Origin: Halorubrum aethiopicum
Lineage (GTDB): Archaea; Halobacteriota; Halobacteria; Halobacteriales; Haloferacaceae
Assembly: GCF_001542905.1 (NCBI RefSeq)
Contig: NZ_LOAJ01000001.1
Location: forward strand, 1,488,001-1,552,000
Reading direction: 5' to 3'
DNA: 64,000 nucleotides
Shown: positions 43,375 through 53,293 of the stretch, piece by piece
How positions within the stretch are numbered: position 1 is the first letter of the stretch
Layout: each line of letters begins with the position of its first letter
Translations under genes and position numbers: made by a program
Notes under the pieces: model-generated
Told to the model about the DNA's origin: nothing
Seen by the model: only the letters and a program-made list of their open reading frames with translations
Databases searched by the model: none

Positions 43375-43540
43375 ACCTCCCGATCGGCGACCGACGCCTA
43401 AATACTCCCACACCCTTCGTTCCGGATCAAGCCCGATCAAGCCCGATTAAATCGGATGACCGCGTCGAGTCGGTCGAGTACCGTCGCGAGCGACACGACC
43501 GCGGTTCGAGTGAGGTCGAGCGAGGTTGAGCGGAGGTCGT

Positions 43541-45067
43541 TCAGTACGACTTCGCGAAGTACGCGGTCCGCTCCGCGGGGTCGCCGCAGATCGCGCACGT
43601 CTCCTCGTGGTTCGCGTCGCCGTCGCGGTCGGCGGCGTCGGTGTCGTCGGTGTCGTCGTCTCCCTCCCCGACGAGCGGGTCGTCGTCCTCGAAGGGGACC
43701 ATGACGATCTCGGCGGCCATCGGCTCCTTGATCGGCTCCTCGCAGGCCTCGTCGCCGCACCACGGCGTCTTCACGTACCCGCCGTGCTGGCCGAGGGTGC
43801 CGAGGATCCCGGCGCGGTCGTCCGCCTCCCGGACCTCCCCGTCGAGGGTGTCCTCGGCGGCCGCGTACAGCTTCGCGTACACCGTATCGAGGTGGTCGCG
43901 GACGGTGTCTGCGACGTCCTCCCGGTCCTCGACGTGCTCCTCGCCGTCGGGGCGGTGGTTCAGCGTCAGCTCGTCGTCCTCGACCTCGTAGGGGCCGATC
44001 TCGATCCGCAGCGGGATCCCGTTCAGCTCGTGTTCGTTGAACTTGAACCCGGGGTTGCGCTCGTCGCGGTCGTCGAGTTCGACGCGGATCCCCGCGTCCT
44101 CGAGGTCGTCCGCGACCCCCTCCGCGTAGTCGAGCACGTCGGCCTTGGTGTCCTCCTGCCAGATGGGAACGACGACGACCTGCGTCGGCGCGACCGTCGG
44201 CGGGAGCACGAGCCCCTGCTCGTCGGAGTGGGTCATGATCAGCGCGCCGAGCGCGCGCCAGGAGAGCCCCCACGAGGTCGTGTGGGCGGTCCGATCGTTC
44301 TCATCGGCATCGGAGAAGGTGATGTCGAACGCCTCCGCGAACGACTTTCCGAGGTGGTGGGAGGTCGCGCCCTGGACGGACTTCCCGTCGGGCATCAGCG
44401 CCTCGACGGTCGTCGTCGTGTCGGCACCGGGGAACGTGTCGTGGTCGGGCTTCTGGCCCTTGAGGACCGGGATCGCGAGGAAGTCCTCGTAGACGGACTC
44501 GTACTGGTCGAGCCGGGTCATCGTCTCCTCCCAGGCGTCCTCGCTCGTCGCGTGGGCGGTGTGGCCCTCCTGCCAGAGGAACTCCTTCGTCCGGAAGAAC
44601 GGCTTCGTCTCCGTCGCCTCCCAGCGCACGACCGAACACCACTGGTTCACCCGCAGCGGGAGGTCGCGGTGGCTCCGCACCCACTGGGAGATGTACGGCG
44701 TGATGATCGACTCGGAGGTGGGCCGCACCGCGAGCCGCTCCTCGAGCTCCTTCGTGCCCGCCTCGGTCACCCACGCGACCTCGGGATCGAACCCCTCGAC
44801 GATGTCCTTCTCGCGTTCGAGATACGACTCGGGGATGAACATCGGGAAGTAGGCGTTCCGAACGCCGGTGTCCTTGAACTTCGCGTCGAGAAAGCCCTGG
44901 AGCCGCTCCCAGACCGCGTACGCTCGCGGCCGCGTGACGATGAAGCCGCTCATGCCCTCGGGGCCGTAGTCCGCGAGTCCCGCCTTCCGCACGACCTCGG
45001 CGTACCACTCGCCGGTGTTGTGTGACTTGGACTCGGTGATGCCGAGCTCCTGGTCGTCGTCGCTCAT
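43541..45067 (-). CDS. proS: Prolyl-tRNA synthetase
   Basis: 508 residues. Class II motif 1/2/3 features are present (FPMFIPESYLER, RVNQWCSVVRWE, LVLPPTVAPTQVVVVPIW anticodon-domain start), plus the archaeal/eukaryotic-type C-terminal zinc cluster (PWCGDEACEEPI, CAICGD) and the final aromatic Tyr (YFAKSY). It aminoacylates tRNA-Pro. An acidic low-complexity loop near residues 455-480 is typical of halophile adaptation. Confidence 0.95.
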   Translation of the reverse strand: MSDDDQELGITESKSHNTGEWYAEVVRKAGLADYGPEGMSGFIVTRPRAYAVWERLQGFLDAKFKDTGVRNAYFPMFIPESYLEREKDIVEGFDPEVAWVTEAGTKELEERLAVRPTSESIITPYISQWVRSHRDLPLRVNQWCSVVRWEATETKPFFRTKEFLWQEGHTAHATSEDAWEETMTRLDQYESVYEDFLAIPVLKGQKPDHDTFPGADTTTTVEALMPDGKSVQGATSHHLGKSFAEAFDITFSDADENDRTAHTTSWGLSWRALGALIMTHSDEQGLVLPPTVAPTQVVVVPIWQEDTKADVLDYAEGVADDLEDAGIRVELDDRDERNPGFKFNEHELNGIPLRIEIGPYEVEDDELTLNHRPDGEEHVEDREDVADTVRDHLDTVYAKLYAAAEDTLDGEVREADDRAGILGTLGQHGGYVKTPWCGDEACEEPIKEPMAAEIVMVPFEDDDPLVGEGDDDTDDTDAADRDGDANHEETCAICGDPAERTAYFAKSY

Positions 45068-45210
45068 TGTTCCTCACACGGCGGGTCGCGGGCTTAAAAG
45101 GTCCGAAGGCGCGTGCGGGAGCGGGGGAGGAACACGCACGCAGGGGTGGACGCGTGCGGGAGCGGCGGATCGGAGAAAGGTTAACTCCCCCGCAGGTCCT
45201 ACGCTCCGGC

Positions 45211-45810
45211 ATGGACCTGTCGGGGCTCCGCCGTCACGCGTCGCGGTCGCTCGCGGGCCGCCGCGAGGCGGCCGTGTTGGCCCCGGTGATCGAACGCGAC
45301 GGCGACGCCCACCTGCTTTTCACGAAGCGGGCCGAACACCTCGGGGAACACCCCGGGCAGATGAGCTTCCCCGGCGGCGGCCGCGAGCCGGTCGACCGGA
45401 CCCTCACCGACACCGCGCTCCGGGAGGCGAACGAGGAGGTCGGCATGCGCCCCGACGAGGTCGACGTCGTCGGCCGCATCGACGACACGCGGACCAGCAG
45501 CGCCTACGCGGTCCGGCCCTTCGTCGGGGTCGCCCCCGACCGCGAGTACGTCCCCGACGAGTCGGAGGTCGCCGAGGTCGCCGTCCTCCCGGTCGCGGCC
45601 CTCACGGACCCCGCGAACTACGAGTCCGAACGGCGGCTCGGCCACCCGGAGTACGGCGACCACCGCGTCCACTACTTCCACGTCGACGGCTACACCGTCT
45701 GGGGCGTGACGGGGCGGATGGTCGTCCAGATCCTCGAGCGCACCACCGACTGGCGCGCGCCGCCCGAGCCCGACCGCGTCGTCGGCCCCGAGGCCGACTT
45801 CCCGATCTGA
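45211..45810 (+). CDS. NUDIX hydrolase, CoA-pyrophosphatase type
   Basis: 199 residues from ATG 45211. The CoA-ase extension LLFTKRAEHLGEHPGQMSFPGG is followed by the NUDIX box (GGREPVDRTLTDTALREANEEVGM), matching Nudt7/YeaB-type enzymes that cut CoA or its derivatives to phosphopantetheine and 3',5'-ADP. Another phosphorylated substrate is possible. Confidence 0.86.
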   Translation: MDLSGLRRHASRSLAGRREAAVLAPVIERDGDAHLLFTKRAEHLGEHPGQMSFPGGGREPVDRTLTDTALREANEEVGMRPDEVDVVGRIDDTRTSSAYAVRPFVGVAPDREYVPDESEVAEVAVLPVAALTDPANYESERRLGHPEYGDHRVHYFHVDGYTVWGVTGRMVVQILERTTDWRAPPEPDRVVGPEADFPI

Positions 45811-45889
45811 GCGGGAGACGACGGGCGACTCCGGTCGCCCCCGACCGCGAACGGCTGGATTCAAGTCCGCCGACCCGGAACCGGAGGGC

Positions 45890-47197
45890 ATGCAACCCGG
45901 AGATCGCGTCCGCGTCGACCGCGGGGACGTCACGAACGAGGGCGTCCTGTTGCCCTCGACGACGCGCGACCACCTCGTCGTCAAGCTCGACGGCGGGTAC
46001 AACGTCGGCATCGACCGCGACGCGGCCGACGTCGAGGTGCTGGAGTCGGGCGCGCGCGACGTCGACGACGCCGGCGACGCCGCGGGCGAGGCCAGCGAGA
46101 TCACCTTCGACGACGACCTCCCGACGGTGGCGCTCATCTCCACCGGCGGCACCATCGCCTCGACCGTCGACTACCGAACGGGCGCGGTCACGGCCCGGTT
46201 CGACGCCGAGGACGTGTTGCGGGCGGTCCCCGACCTCGCCGGCCGCGCGAACTACCGCGGGCGCGTCGTCGCCAACATCCTCTCGGAGAACATGGAGCCC
46301 GACATCTGGCGGGACCTCGCCGAGGCGGTCCGCGAGGAGGTCGAGGCCGGGGCCGACGGCGTGGTCGTGATGCACGGGACGGACACGATGCAGTTCTCCG
46401 CGTCCGCGCTCGCGTTCGTCCTGGACGTTTCCGTCCCGATCGTGTTCACGGGGAGCCAGCGCTCCGCGGATCGGCCCTCCTCGGACAACGTGATGAACGC
46501 GGTGTGTGCCGTGGAGGCCGCGAAGGCCGACCACGCCGAGACGCTGGTGTGTATGCACGCGAGCCCCTCGGACGACGTCTGCGCGCTCCATCGCGGAACC
46601 AGGGTCCGGAAGAACCACACCTCGCGGCGCGACGCCTTCGAGACGGTCGGCGCGGAGCCGCTCGGCCTCGTCGACTACGAGGCCGCCACCGAGGCGGGAG
46701 CCGACGGCGACGTCGCGGAGGAGGCCATCACGTGGAACCGCGATCCCGCGCCGCGGGGCGGCGAGGACGGCGAGGAGGACGAGGGAGCCGATCCCGCCAT
46801 CGCGGCCGATCTCGAACCCGAGGTCGAGCTCGCGAAGTTCACGCCGGGGATGGACCCCGCGGCGTGGGACTACCTGGAGGGGAAAGCCGGCGTCGTGATC
46901 GAGGGGACGGGGCTCGGCCACGTCCACACCGACCTCATCCCGCGGGTCGAGTCGCTCGTCGAGGGCGGCACGGTCGTCGTCATGACGAGCCAGTGTCTCG
47001 AGGGGCGGGTGTGCGACCGCGTCTACGACACCGGCCGCGACCTCCTCGATGCCGGCGTGATCGAGGCGGGCGACACCCTCCCCGGCACCGCGAAGGTGAA
47101 GCTGATGTGGGCGCTCGCGAACCTCGACGACTCCGCGGCGGCGATGCGCCGCGACCTCGCGGGCGAGCTCACCGAGGAGTCGCGGCCCTGGCGGTGA
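45890..47197 (+). CDS. gatD: Glu-tRNA(Gln) amidotransferase subunit D
   Basis: 435 residues. The N-terminal SH3-like beta domain (MQPGDRVRVDRGDVTNEGVLLP) precedes an asparaginase-like domain with STGGTIAST (catalytic Thr), MHGTDTMQFSA, ASPSDDVCALHRGTRVRKNHTS (catalytic Lys) and TSQCLEGRV. GatD supplies ammonia from Gln or Asn to GatE, which converts Glu-tRNA(Gln) to Gln-tRNA(Gln). GatE is not in the window. It is followed by a GNAT gene 10 nt on. Confidence 0.94.
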   Translation: MQPGDRVRVDRGDVTNEGVLLPSTTRDHLVVKLDGGYNVGIDRDAADVEVLESGARDVDDAGDAAGEASEITFDDDLPTVALISTGGTIASTVDYRTGAVTARFDAEDVLRAVPDLAGRANYRGRVVANILSENMEPDIWRDLAEAVREEVEAGADGVVVMHGTDTMQFSASALAFVLDVSVPIVFTGSQRSADRPSSDNVMNAVCAVEAAKADHAETLVCMHASPSDDVCALHRGTRVRKNHTSRRDAFETVGAEPLGLVDYEAATEAGADGDVAEEAITWNRDPAPRGGEDGEEDEGADPAIAADLEPEVELAKFTPGMDPAAWDYLEGKAGVVIEGTGLGHVHTDLIPRVESLVEGGTVVVMTSQCLEGRVCDRVYDTGRDLLDAGVIEAGDTLPGTAKVKLMWALANLDDSAAAMRRDLAGELTEESRPWR

Positions 47198-47207
47198 GCG
47201 GCGAGCC

Positions 47208-48239
47208 ATGAACCGGATCGCGGTGCGGGAGGCCCGCCCCGCCGACGTTGACGCGGTCGTCGCCTTCACCGGCGACACGTGGGTCGACCGCTCCGACGAC
47301 TACGTCCCGCGGGTGTTCGCCGACTGGGTCGCGGCCGACGACGACGCGCGGCGGACGCTCGTCGCGACCGTCGCCGCGGACGATCCGGCGCTCCCCGCAG
47401 ACGACGCCCCGTTCGTGACCGGCGACGGGACCGGCGCGGCCGCCCCCGGCGAGCCGGAGGCGGTCGTCGGCTGTATCCAGGGCGTCCGCCTCTCCGAGTG
47501 GGAGGCGTGGGCCCAGGGGATCCGCGTCCGCCCCGCCGTCCGCGGGCTCGGCGCGGGCACCCGCCTCACGCGGGCCGTCCTCCGGTGGGCGCGAGACGCG
47601 GGCGCGACGGTCTGCCGCAACATGGTGTTCTCCTGGAACGTCGCCGGCCTCGGGCAGTCGCGGGCGGCGGGGTTCGAGCCGACGACGTCGTTCCGGTTCG
47701 CCCACCCCGATCCGGACCCCGTGTCCGACCGGGACGACGGTCGGGTCGCGGCCGTCGACGACCCGGACCCCGACGCGGCGTGGGCCTTCTGGCGGGGCAG
47801 CGACGCCCGCGCCCACCTCGACGGGCTCGCGCTCGACCCGACCGAGTCGTGGGCGTGTTCGGAGCTCACCCGGGAGCGGCTGGCCGCGGCGGCCGCGGAG
47901 GGGCGACTGATCGCGGTCGCGGACGGCGGGATCGCGGGGATCGCGGTCCACGCCCGGATCACGGAGTACGAGTCGATCACGGAGGACCACGCCGACGGCG
48001 AGACCGACCGGACGGCGGTCTACGGCGTCGCGGCGTGGCGGGACGCGGCCGCCGCCGGCGGGCTGTTCGGGGCGATCGCCCGCGACGCGGCCGGGCGCGA
48101 CGCCACGGCCACCCGCGTGCTCGTCCCGGAGACCGTCGAACACGTCAGCGACGCGGCCGCCAACCGCGTGCGCGTCGCGGCGGAGCCGGACTTCGTGACG
48201 AGCGCGGACCTCACGGACCCGACGGTCGGCCGCGACTGA
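47208..48239 (+). CDS. GNAT-family N-acetyltransferase
   Basis: 343 residues. The N-terminal GNAT domain has the acetyl-CoA loop region VRPAVRGLGAGTRLTRAVLRWARDAGA (Q/R-x-x-G-x-G/A) followed by the N-x-A-G strand; the C-terminal half (~175-343) is a second, more divergent GNAT-like or accessory domain. It begins 10 nt after gatD, so it is probably co-transcribed. The acceptor is unknown. Confidence 0.8.
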   Translation: MNRIAVREARPADVDAVVAFTGDTWVDRSDDYVPRVFADWVAADDDARRTLVATVAADDPALPADDAPFVTGDGTGAAAPGEPEAVVGCIQGVRLSEWEAWAQGIRVRPAVRGLGAGTRLTRAVLRWARDAGATVCRNMVFSWNVAGLGQSRAAGFEPTTSFRFAHPDPDPVSDRDDGRVAAVDDPDPDAAWAFWRGSDARAHLDGLALDPTESWACSELTRERLAAAAAEGRLIAVADGGIAGIAVHARITEYESITEDHADGETDRTAVYGVAAWRDAAAAGGLFGAIARDAAGRDATATRVLVPETVEHVSDAAANRVRVAAEPDFVTSADLTDPTVGRD

Positions 48240-48316
48240 GCCGCCTCGGCCGATCACGACCGACCGCGACCGACCCGGACCGCTACGCTCTTTTCTCCCG
48301 CTCCCCCAGAGCGCGT

Positions 48317-48568
48317 ATGGACCCGGCTCTGCTCCAGTTCGCGACGCTCCGGTCGGTCCTCTACTACGGCGCGGTGTACGGGATCGTCCTCGCCGTCGCG
48401 GTCTGGATCTACCGGGACGCGAAGGCGCGCGGCAGCGACCGGGCGCTGGCGTGGTTCCTCGCGACGCTCGTGTTCACCATCCTCCCGGTGGTGGCGTACA
48501 TGTACCTCCACCGCGACGTGGGGCCGGTGGGGCCGGACGGACCGAACGGCCCCGGCGGGTCGGAGTGA
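48317..48568 (+). CDS. Small two-helix membrane protein
   Basis: 83 residues from ATG 48317 with two helices (about 15-31 and 44-62) and a Gly/Pro tail. YRDAKARGSDRALAWFLATLVFTILPVVAYMYLHRD is the kind of segment found in PLDc_N-like or small 'membrane' proteins. Function unknown. It lies between the GNAT and prepilin-peptidase genes. Confidence 0.6.
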   Translation: MDPALLQFATLRSVLYYGAVYGIVLAVAVWIYRDAKARGSDRALAWFLATLVFTILPVVAYMYLHRDVGPVGPDGPNGPGGSE

Positions 48569-48649
48569 CGCGACCGGTCTCGCCCGTCAGGTATCGATCG
48601 CGATACTCGAACCCGAACGCCTAATTTCCCCCGTCCCGGCCGTCTCGAC

Positions 48650-49624
48650 ATGTTCGCGATCCTGCCGGACGCGCTCCGACTGATCGTCGTCCCCGTCTTC
48701 TGCTGGGCGGCGGTCCGGGACGTCCGGACCCGGCGGCTCCCGAACCGGGTCTGGCCGCCGCTGTACGCGTTCGGCGCGCTGCTGCTGCTCTGGGACGCCG
48801 CCCTGCTGTTCCCGTTCGCGGGCCTCGAGGGGCGGCTGTTCCTCGTGCGGGCCGCCGTCAGCCTGCTCTTCGTCGCGCCGCTCGGCTACGCGTTCTGGTA
48901 CCTCGGCGCGTTCGGCGGGGCCGACGCGAAGGCGCTCATCGCGCTCGCGATCGTCTTCCCGACGTTCCCGAGCTACGAGGTCGCCGGCCTCTCGCTCCCG
49001 CTCGTCGAGACCGCCCTCGGCGTCTTCTCGCTCACGATCCTCACGAACACGGTGCTCCTCGGGTTGGCCTACCCGGTCGGACTGGGCCTCGCCAACCTCG
49101 CTCGCGGCCGCGTCTCGCCGACGATGTTCCTCGCCCGCCCGGTGGCGACCGACTCGCTGCCCGAGCGACACGGCCGGCTGTTCGAGGACCCGGAGGGAAC
49201 GACCCGGAGCGGGCTCGACCTCGACGCCCTCCGGATGTACCTCCGGTGGCGGGGACTGACGCTCGCGGAGCTCCGGAGCGACCCCGACCGCCTCCGCGAC
49301 CCCGAGAGCGTCGGCGAGACGTTCGACCCGACCGACGGCGGAACCCACGTCGGCCTCGCCACCGACGGCGGCACCGCCGTCGAGCCGGCTCCCGATCTCG
49401 ACGACCCGTGGGCCGCGGAGCGGTTCCTCGCCGAGATCGACCGCGGCGCGTACGGGACCGACGCCGAGACGCTCCGCGGGGGACTGGAGGTCGTCGCGGC
49501 CCGCGAGACGGTCCGCGTCTCGCCGGGGATGCCGTTCGTCGTGCCGATGGCGGCAGGGCTGGTCGTCTCGGTCACCTACGGCGACGCGCTGTTCGCGCTG
49601 CTCGGCGCGTTCGGAGCGGTGTGA
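48650..49624 (+). CDS. pibD: Type IV prepilin peptidase (A24 family)
   Basis: 324 residues. The two catalytic Asp sites are AVRDVRTRRLPN and GGADAKALIA (a G-G-x-D variant of GxGD) in a protein with about six to seven helices and a long cytoplasmic insert (about 165-290). The family cleaves the signals of archaellins and pilins before assembly. The insert is typical of haloarchaeal PibD. Confidence 0.85.
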   Translation: MFAILPDALRLIVVPVFCWAAVRDVRTRRLPNRVWPPLYAFGALLLLWDAALLFPFAGLEGRLFLVRAAVSLLFVAPLGYAFWYLGAFGGADAKALIALAIVFPTFPSYEVAGLSLPLVETALGVFSLTILTNTVLLGLAYPVGLGLANLARGRVSPTMFLARPVATDSLPERHGRLFEDPEGTTRSGLDLDALRMYLRWRGLTLAELRSDPDRLRDPESVGETFDPTDGGTHVGLATDGGTAVEPAPDLDDPWAAERFLAEIDRGAYGTDAETLRGGLEVVAARETVRVSPGMPFVVPMAAGLVVSVTYGDALFALLGAFGAV

Positions 49625-49669
49625 GTCGAGAACGACGCGGACCGCGAACCCTCCCGAGCGACGACCCGG

Positions 49670-51241
49670 TCAGGCCTCGATCGGCAGGTCGCCGACGGTC
49701 GAGACCCGCGTGCCGATCGGCCGTTTGACGAACTCGCCGAGCTCGACGCCGAACAGCCGGCTCACGCCGCGCTGGGCGGCGACGTCGAGCAGCCGCTGGT
49801 CGATCCGGCCGTCGACGACGACCGCGTGGGGCGGCTCGGACGCCTCCTCTATCGCGTCGAACGCGCCGTCGGCCTCGACCTCCTCGATGACCCCGAGGTC
49901 GTCGTCGAGCAGCCTCGCGAGCCCGCTCTCGCGGTCGACGATCTCCTGGACGTGCTCCTCGAGCGACCGGGGCTCGTCGTCGATGAGTTCCGAGTCGCTC
50001 GCGTCGGTCGCGTCGAAACCGTCGTCCGCGTCGTCCACGTCGTCGTCGCTCTCGGTGTCGTCGGTGGCGGCATCGCTCTCGGCGGGGTCGCTCCCGGCGG
50101 CAGCGTCATCGGCGCCGTCGGCGGGATCCGCGGTATCGACCTCGGCCCCGTCGGCGGCGTCGCCATCGACGTCGCCGTCGTCCTCGACCGCCTCGACGGC
50201 GGCAGCGGAGTTGGCGGCCTCGGCTCCGTCAGCGGAGTTGGTGGCGTCAGCGGAGTCGGCAGCGTCGGCCCCGTCGGCGTCGGACTCCGTGTCGCTCCCC
50301 GGATCGTCGCCGGCGGCGTCCTCGGCGGAGGGGTCGCGGTCCGCGTCGGGATCGGTCCCTCCGGCCTCGATCGCCCCGTTCTCGTCGGTCGGGTCGGCCG
50401 TCGGGGCGCTGCCGGCGGCCTCCCGCAGGTTCGGCGCGTCCGCGAGCGTCTCGTAGGGGACCTTCCCGCGGAGCGCCTCGAAGACGGCCCCGCGGTCGAG
50501 GTCCTCGACGGACTCGCCCGGCGGCGCGAACGCGACGTAGTCGACCTCGCCGACCTGCGCGAGCTCGCGGAGGATGAGCTCTCCGCCGCGGTCGCCGTCG
50601 AGGAAGGCGGTGACCGTGCGCGACCGCGTGAGGTCCGCGACCGCGTCGGGGACGTTCGTCCCCTCGACGGCGACCGCGTTCTTGATCCCGCACTCGAGCA
50701 GCGTCGAGACGTCCGCGCGCCCCTCGACGACGATCACGGCGTCGGAGTCGCCGACGCGCGGGCCGGCGGGGAGCCCCTCGTAGTCGACGATCCCCTCGAC
50801 GCGGGCGGCGTCGCGGACCTCCTCCAACACGTCGTCGCTCGCGAGGCTCGTCTCCTCGAAGCCGCTCGCGACGAGCTCCTTGGCGCGCTCGACGACCTCG
50901 CGGCGCTTGGCCGCGCGCACGTCCTCGATGCTCGTCACCTCGACGGCGGCCCCGCAGGGGCCGATCCGGTCGATGGTCTCGAGCGAGGCCGCGAGGATCG
51001 CGGTCTCGACCTTGTCGAGGCTCGATGCGACGGTCACCTCGCCGAATGACTGGCCGTTCTCCGACCGTATCTCCACGTCGATCCGGCCCACCTTCGAGGA
51101 CTCCTGGAGGTCCCGCAAGTCGAGCTCGTCGCCGAGGAGCCCCTCGGTCTGCCCGAACACCGCGCCGACGACGTCGCTCCGCTCGACGACGCCGTCGGCC
51201 GCGATGGTGGCCCGGATCAGGTATTTGGCTGTGTCGTTCAT
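49670..51241 (-). CDS. dnaG: Archaeal DnaG-type primase (TOPRIM)
   Basis: 523 residues. The TOPRIM domain carries VIVVEGRADVSTLLECGIKNAVAVEG and FLDGDRGGE (E and DxD metal ligands). A long Asp/Ala/Ser/Gly-rich insert (about 270-420) separates it from the C-terminal domain (LLDVAAQRGVSRLFGVELGEFVKRP). Archaeal DnaG associates with the exosome in RNA processing as well as having primase activity. The insert is a halophile-type expansion. Confidence 0.92.
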   Translation of the reverse strand: MNDTAKYLIRATIAADGVVERSDVVGAVFGQTEGLLGDELDLRDLQESSKVGRIDVEIRSENGQSFGEVTVASSLDKVETAILAASLETIDRIGPCGAAVEVTSIEDVRAAKRREVVERAKELVASGFEETSLASDDVLEEVRDAARVEGIVDYEGLPAGPRVGDSDAVIVVEGRADVSTLLECGIKNAVAVEGTNVPDAVADLTRSRTVTAFLDGDRGGELILRELAQVGEVDYVAFAPPGESVEDLDRGAVFEALRGKVPYETLADAPNLREAAGSAPTADPTDENGAIEAGGTDPDADRDPSAEDAAGDDPGSDTESDADGADAADSADATNSADGAEAANSAAAVEAVEDDGDVDGDAADGAEVDTADPADGADDAAAGSDPAESDAATDDTESDDDVDDADDGFDATDASDSELIDDEPRSLEEHVQEIVDRESGLARLLDDDLGVIEEVEADGAFDAIEEASEPPHAVVVDGRIDQRLLDVAAQRGVSRLFGVELGEFVKRPIGTRVSTVGDLPIEA

Positions 51242-51428
51242 GTGATGAGTGATGGTGATGTGAACGGACGGCGAGTCGCCGTCCCGTTTCGAGTAGGATC
51301 GGTCCGGAAAAATACCTGTCGACCCGCGGACCCTCGCCGCGAGCGGGAGACGAGTCGACGGACCGATGCGACCGCCGCGGGGTCGACTGGAGGTATTAAC
51401 GGGATCGGTCCCCTACGTGTCCCCACCG

Positions 51429-51692
51429 ATGCGAGTTCGGAGAGACCTCGTCTGGATCCCGGTCTTCGCGGCCCTCGTCGCCTTCGCCGTCCCGTGGCCG
51501 CTGTGGGGCGTCGACCGCGTCGTCGCCGGGTTGCCGGCGTGGATCTGGTGGCACGTCGGCTGGCTCGTGCTGTGTTCCGCCGCGTTCCGGCTGTTCGTCC
51601 GGAGCGGCGCGTGGGAGCGCGGGATGGGGCTCGACTCCCCCGGTGGGGCGGGCGGAACCGACGCGTCGGCCGGGAGGGGTGATCGGCGGTGA
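51429..51692 (+). CDS. DUF3311 small membrane protein
   Basis: 87 residues from ATG 51429 (MRVRRDLVWIPVF) with two helices (about 8-25 and 36-55). The family is typically encoded directly before sodium:solute symporters; here the TGA stop overlaps the GTG start of the symporter (GTGA). It is probably an accessory subunit. Confidence 0.82.
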   Translation: MRVRRDLVWIPVFAALVAFAVPWPLWGVDRVVAGLPAWIWWHVGWLVLCSAAFRLFVRSGAWERGMGLDSPGGAGGTDASAGRGDRR

Positions 51693-53191
51693 CCGCCCCG
51701 ATCGGGCTCGGCCTCGGCGTCGTCGTCGGCTACCTGCTCGTCGCGCTGACGATCGGGCTCGTCGCCTACCGGCTCACGGAGACGACCGCCGAGGACTACT
51801 ACCTCGCGAACCGGTCGATCGGCACGGTCGTGCTGCTCTTCACGACGTTCGCCACGCTGCTCTCGGCGTTCACCTTCTTCGGCGGGCCGAACCTCGCGTA
51901 CGCGGCCGGCCCGGAGTGGCTGATCGTGATGGGGACGCTCGACGGCGTGCTGTTCGCGGTGTTGTGGTACGTCGTCGGCTACAAACAGTGGCTGATCGGC
52001 GACCGGCACGGCTACGTCACGCTCGGGGAGATGCTCGGCGACCGCTTCGGCTCCCCGGGGCTCCGCGCGCTCGTCGCCGGGGTCAGCCTCCTGTGGCTGT
52101 TCCCGTACGTCATGCTCCAGCAGATGGGCGCCGGCGAGGCGCTCGTCGGGCTGACCGGCGGCGCGGTGCCCTACTGGGGCGGCGCGGCGCTGATCACCGC
52201 GTTCATGATCGCGTACGTGACCCTCGCGGGGCTGCGCGGCGTCGCCTGGACCGACACGATACAGGGGCTGTTCATGCTCTCCGTCGTCTGGGTCGCCGCC
52301 GCCTGGGTCGTCTCGGCCGTCGGCGGCGTCGGCGCGGCGACCGGGTCGATGGTCGCCGCTCGCCCCGAGTTCGCGAGCTTCGGCGGCGGCGTGTACACCC
52401 CCGGGTTCATCGTCTCCACGGCGATCACCATCGCGTTCGGCGTGACGATGTTCCCGCAGATCAACCAGCGCTTCTTCGTCGCGGAGTCGGGGATGGTGTT
52501 CAAGCGCTCGTTCGCGCTGTGGCCCGTCCTCGTGTTGCTCCTCTTCGTTCCCGCGTTCCTGCTCGGCGCGTGGGCCGTCGGGATGCCGGTCGACGTGCCC
52601 GAGGGGGCGAACGTGCTCCCGGTCGTGTTGAACGCGTACACGCCGACCTGGTTCGCCGCGCTCGTGATCGCGGGCGCGATGGCCGCGATGATGTCCTCGT
52701 CGGACTCGATGCTGCTCTCGGGCTCGTCGTACTTCACGCGCGACCTCTACCGGCCGTTCGTGGCCCCCGACGCCTCCGAGCGCCGCGAGGCGTGGGTCGC
52801 CCGGACCGGCGTCGTCGCCTTCGCCACGCTCGCGTTCCTCGCGAGCCTGCTCCGGCCCGGCACGCTGATCCAGGTCGGCGACACCGCCTTCTCCGGGTTC
52901 GCGCTGCTGTCGCTTCCCACCCTCTGTGCGCTCTACTGGGACCGCACCACCCGCGACGGGATGGCCGTCGGGATCGCCGTCCCGCAGGCGATCTACCTGC
53001 TCGTGGTGCTGTCGTCGGTGCTCCCGGTCGTCCCGACGCTCCCGCGGACGATCTCCGTCGCCGGATCCGGCGGGTGGGACGTCGCGCTCGGGTTGATGGT
53101 CCTCTCCGCCGTGCTCACCGTCGGCGTCTCGCTTCTCACCGCGCCGACCGCCGAGAGCGACGCCTCCCGGTTCGCGGTCGCGGGCGACTGA
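51689..53191 (+). CDS. Sodium:solute symporter (SSS family)
   Basis: 500 residues with about thirteen helices. Family features include TAEDYYLANRSIGTVVLLFTTFATLLSAFTFFGGP near the start, GVTMFPQINQRFFVA and IAGAMAAMMSSSDSMLLSGSSYFTRDLY. It would import an organic solute with Na+; the substrate is unknown. The start is GTG at 51689, coupled to the DUF3311 gene. Confidence 0.88.
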   Translation: MTAPIGLGLGVVVGYLLVALTIGLVAYRLTETTAEDYYLANRSIGTVVLLFTTFATLLSAFTFFGGPNLAYAAGPEWLIVMGTLDGVLFAVLWYVVGYKQWLIGDRHGYVTLGEMLGDRFGSPGLRALVAGVSLLWLFPYVMLQQMGAGEALVGLTGGAVPYWGGAALITAFMIAYVTLAGLRGVAWTDTIQGLFMLSVVWVAAAWVVSAVGGVGAATGSMVAARPEFASFGGGVYTPGFIVSTAITIAFGVTMFPQINQRFFVAESGMVFKRSFALWPVLVLLLFVPAFLLGAWAVGMPVDVPEGANVLPVVLNAYTPTWFAALVIAGAMAAMMSSSDSMLLSGSSYFTRDLYRPFVAPDASERREAWVARTGVVAFATLAFLASLLRPGTLIQVGDTAFSGFALLSLPTLCALYWDRTTRDGMAVGIAVPQAIYLLVVLSSVLPVVPTLPRTISVAGSGGWDVALGLMVLSAVLTVGVSLLTAPTAESDASRFAVAGD

Positions 53192-53293
53192 GGAGCCGCC
53201 GGCAGAGGCGACCGGCTCCGCGAGGGGGCAGCGACCCTTCAGGTTTCTCCGGAAGCCGTGCGCCTTTAGGCGTGCCCGGCGACCGGGAGCGCG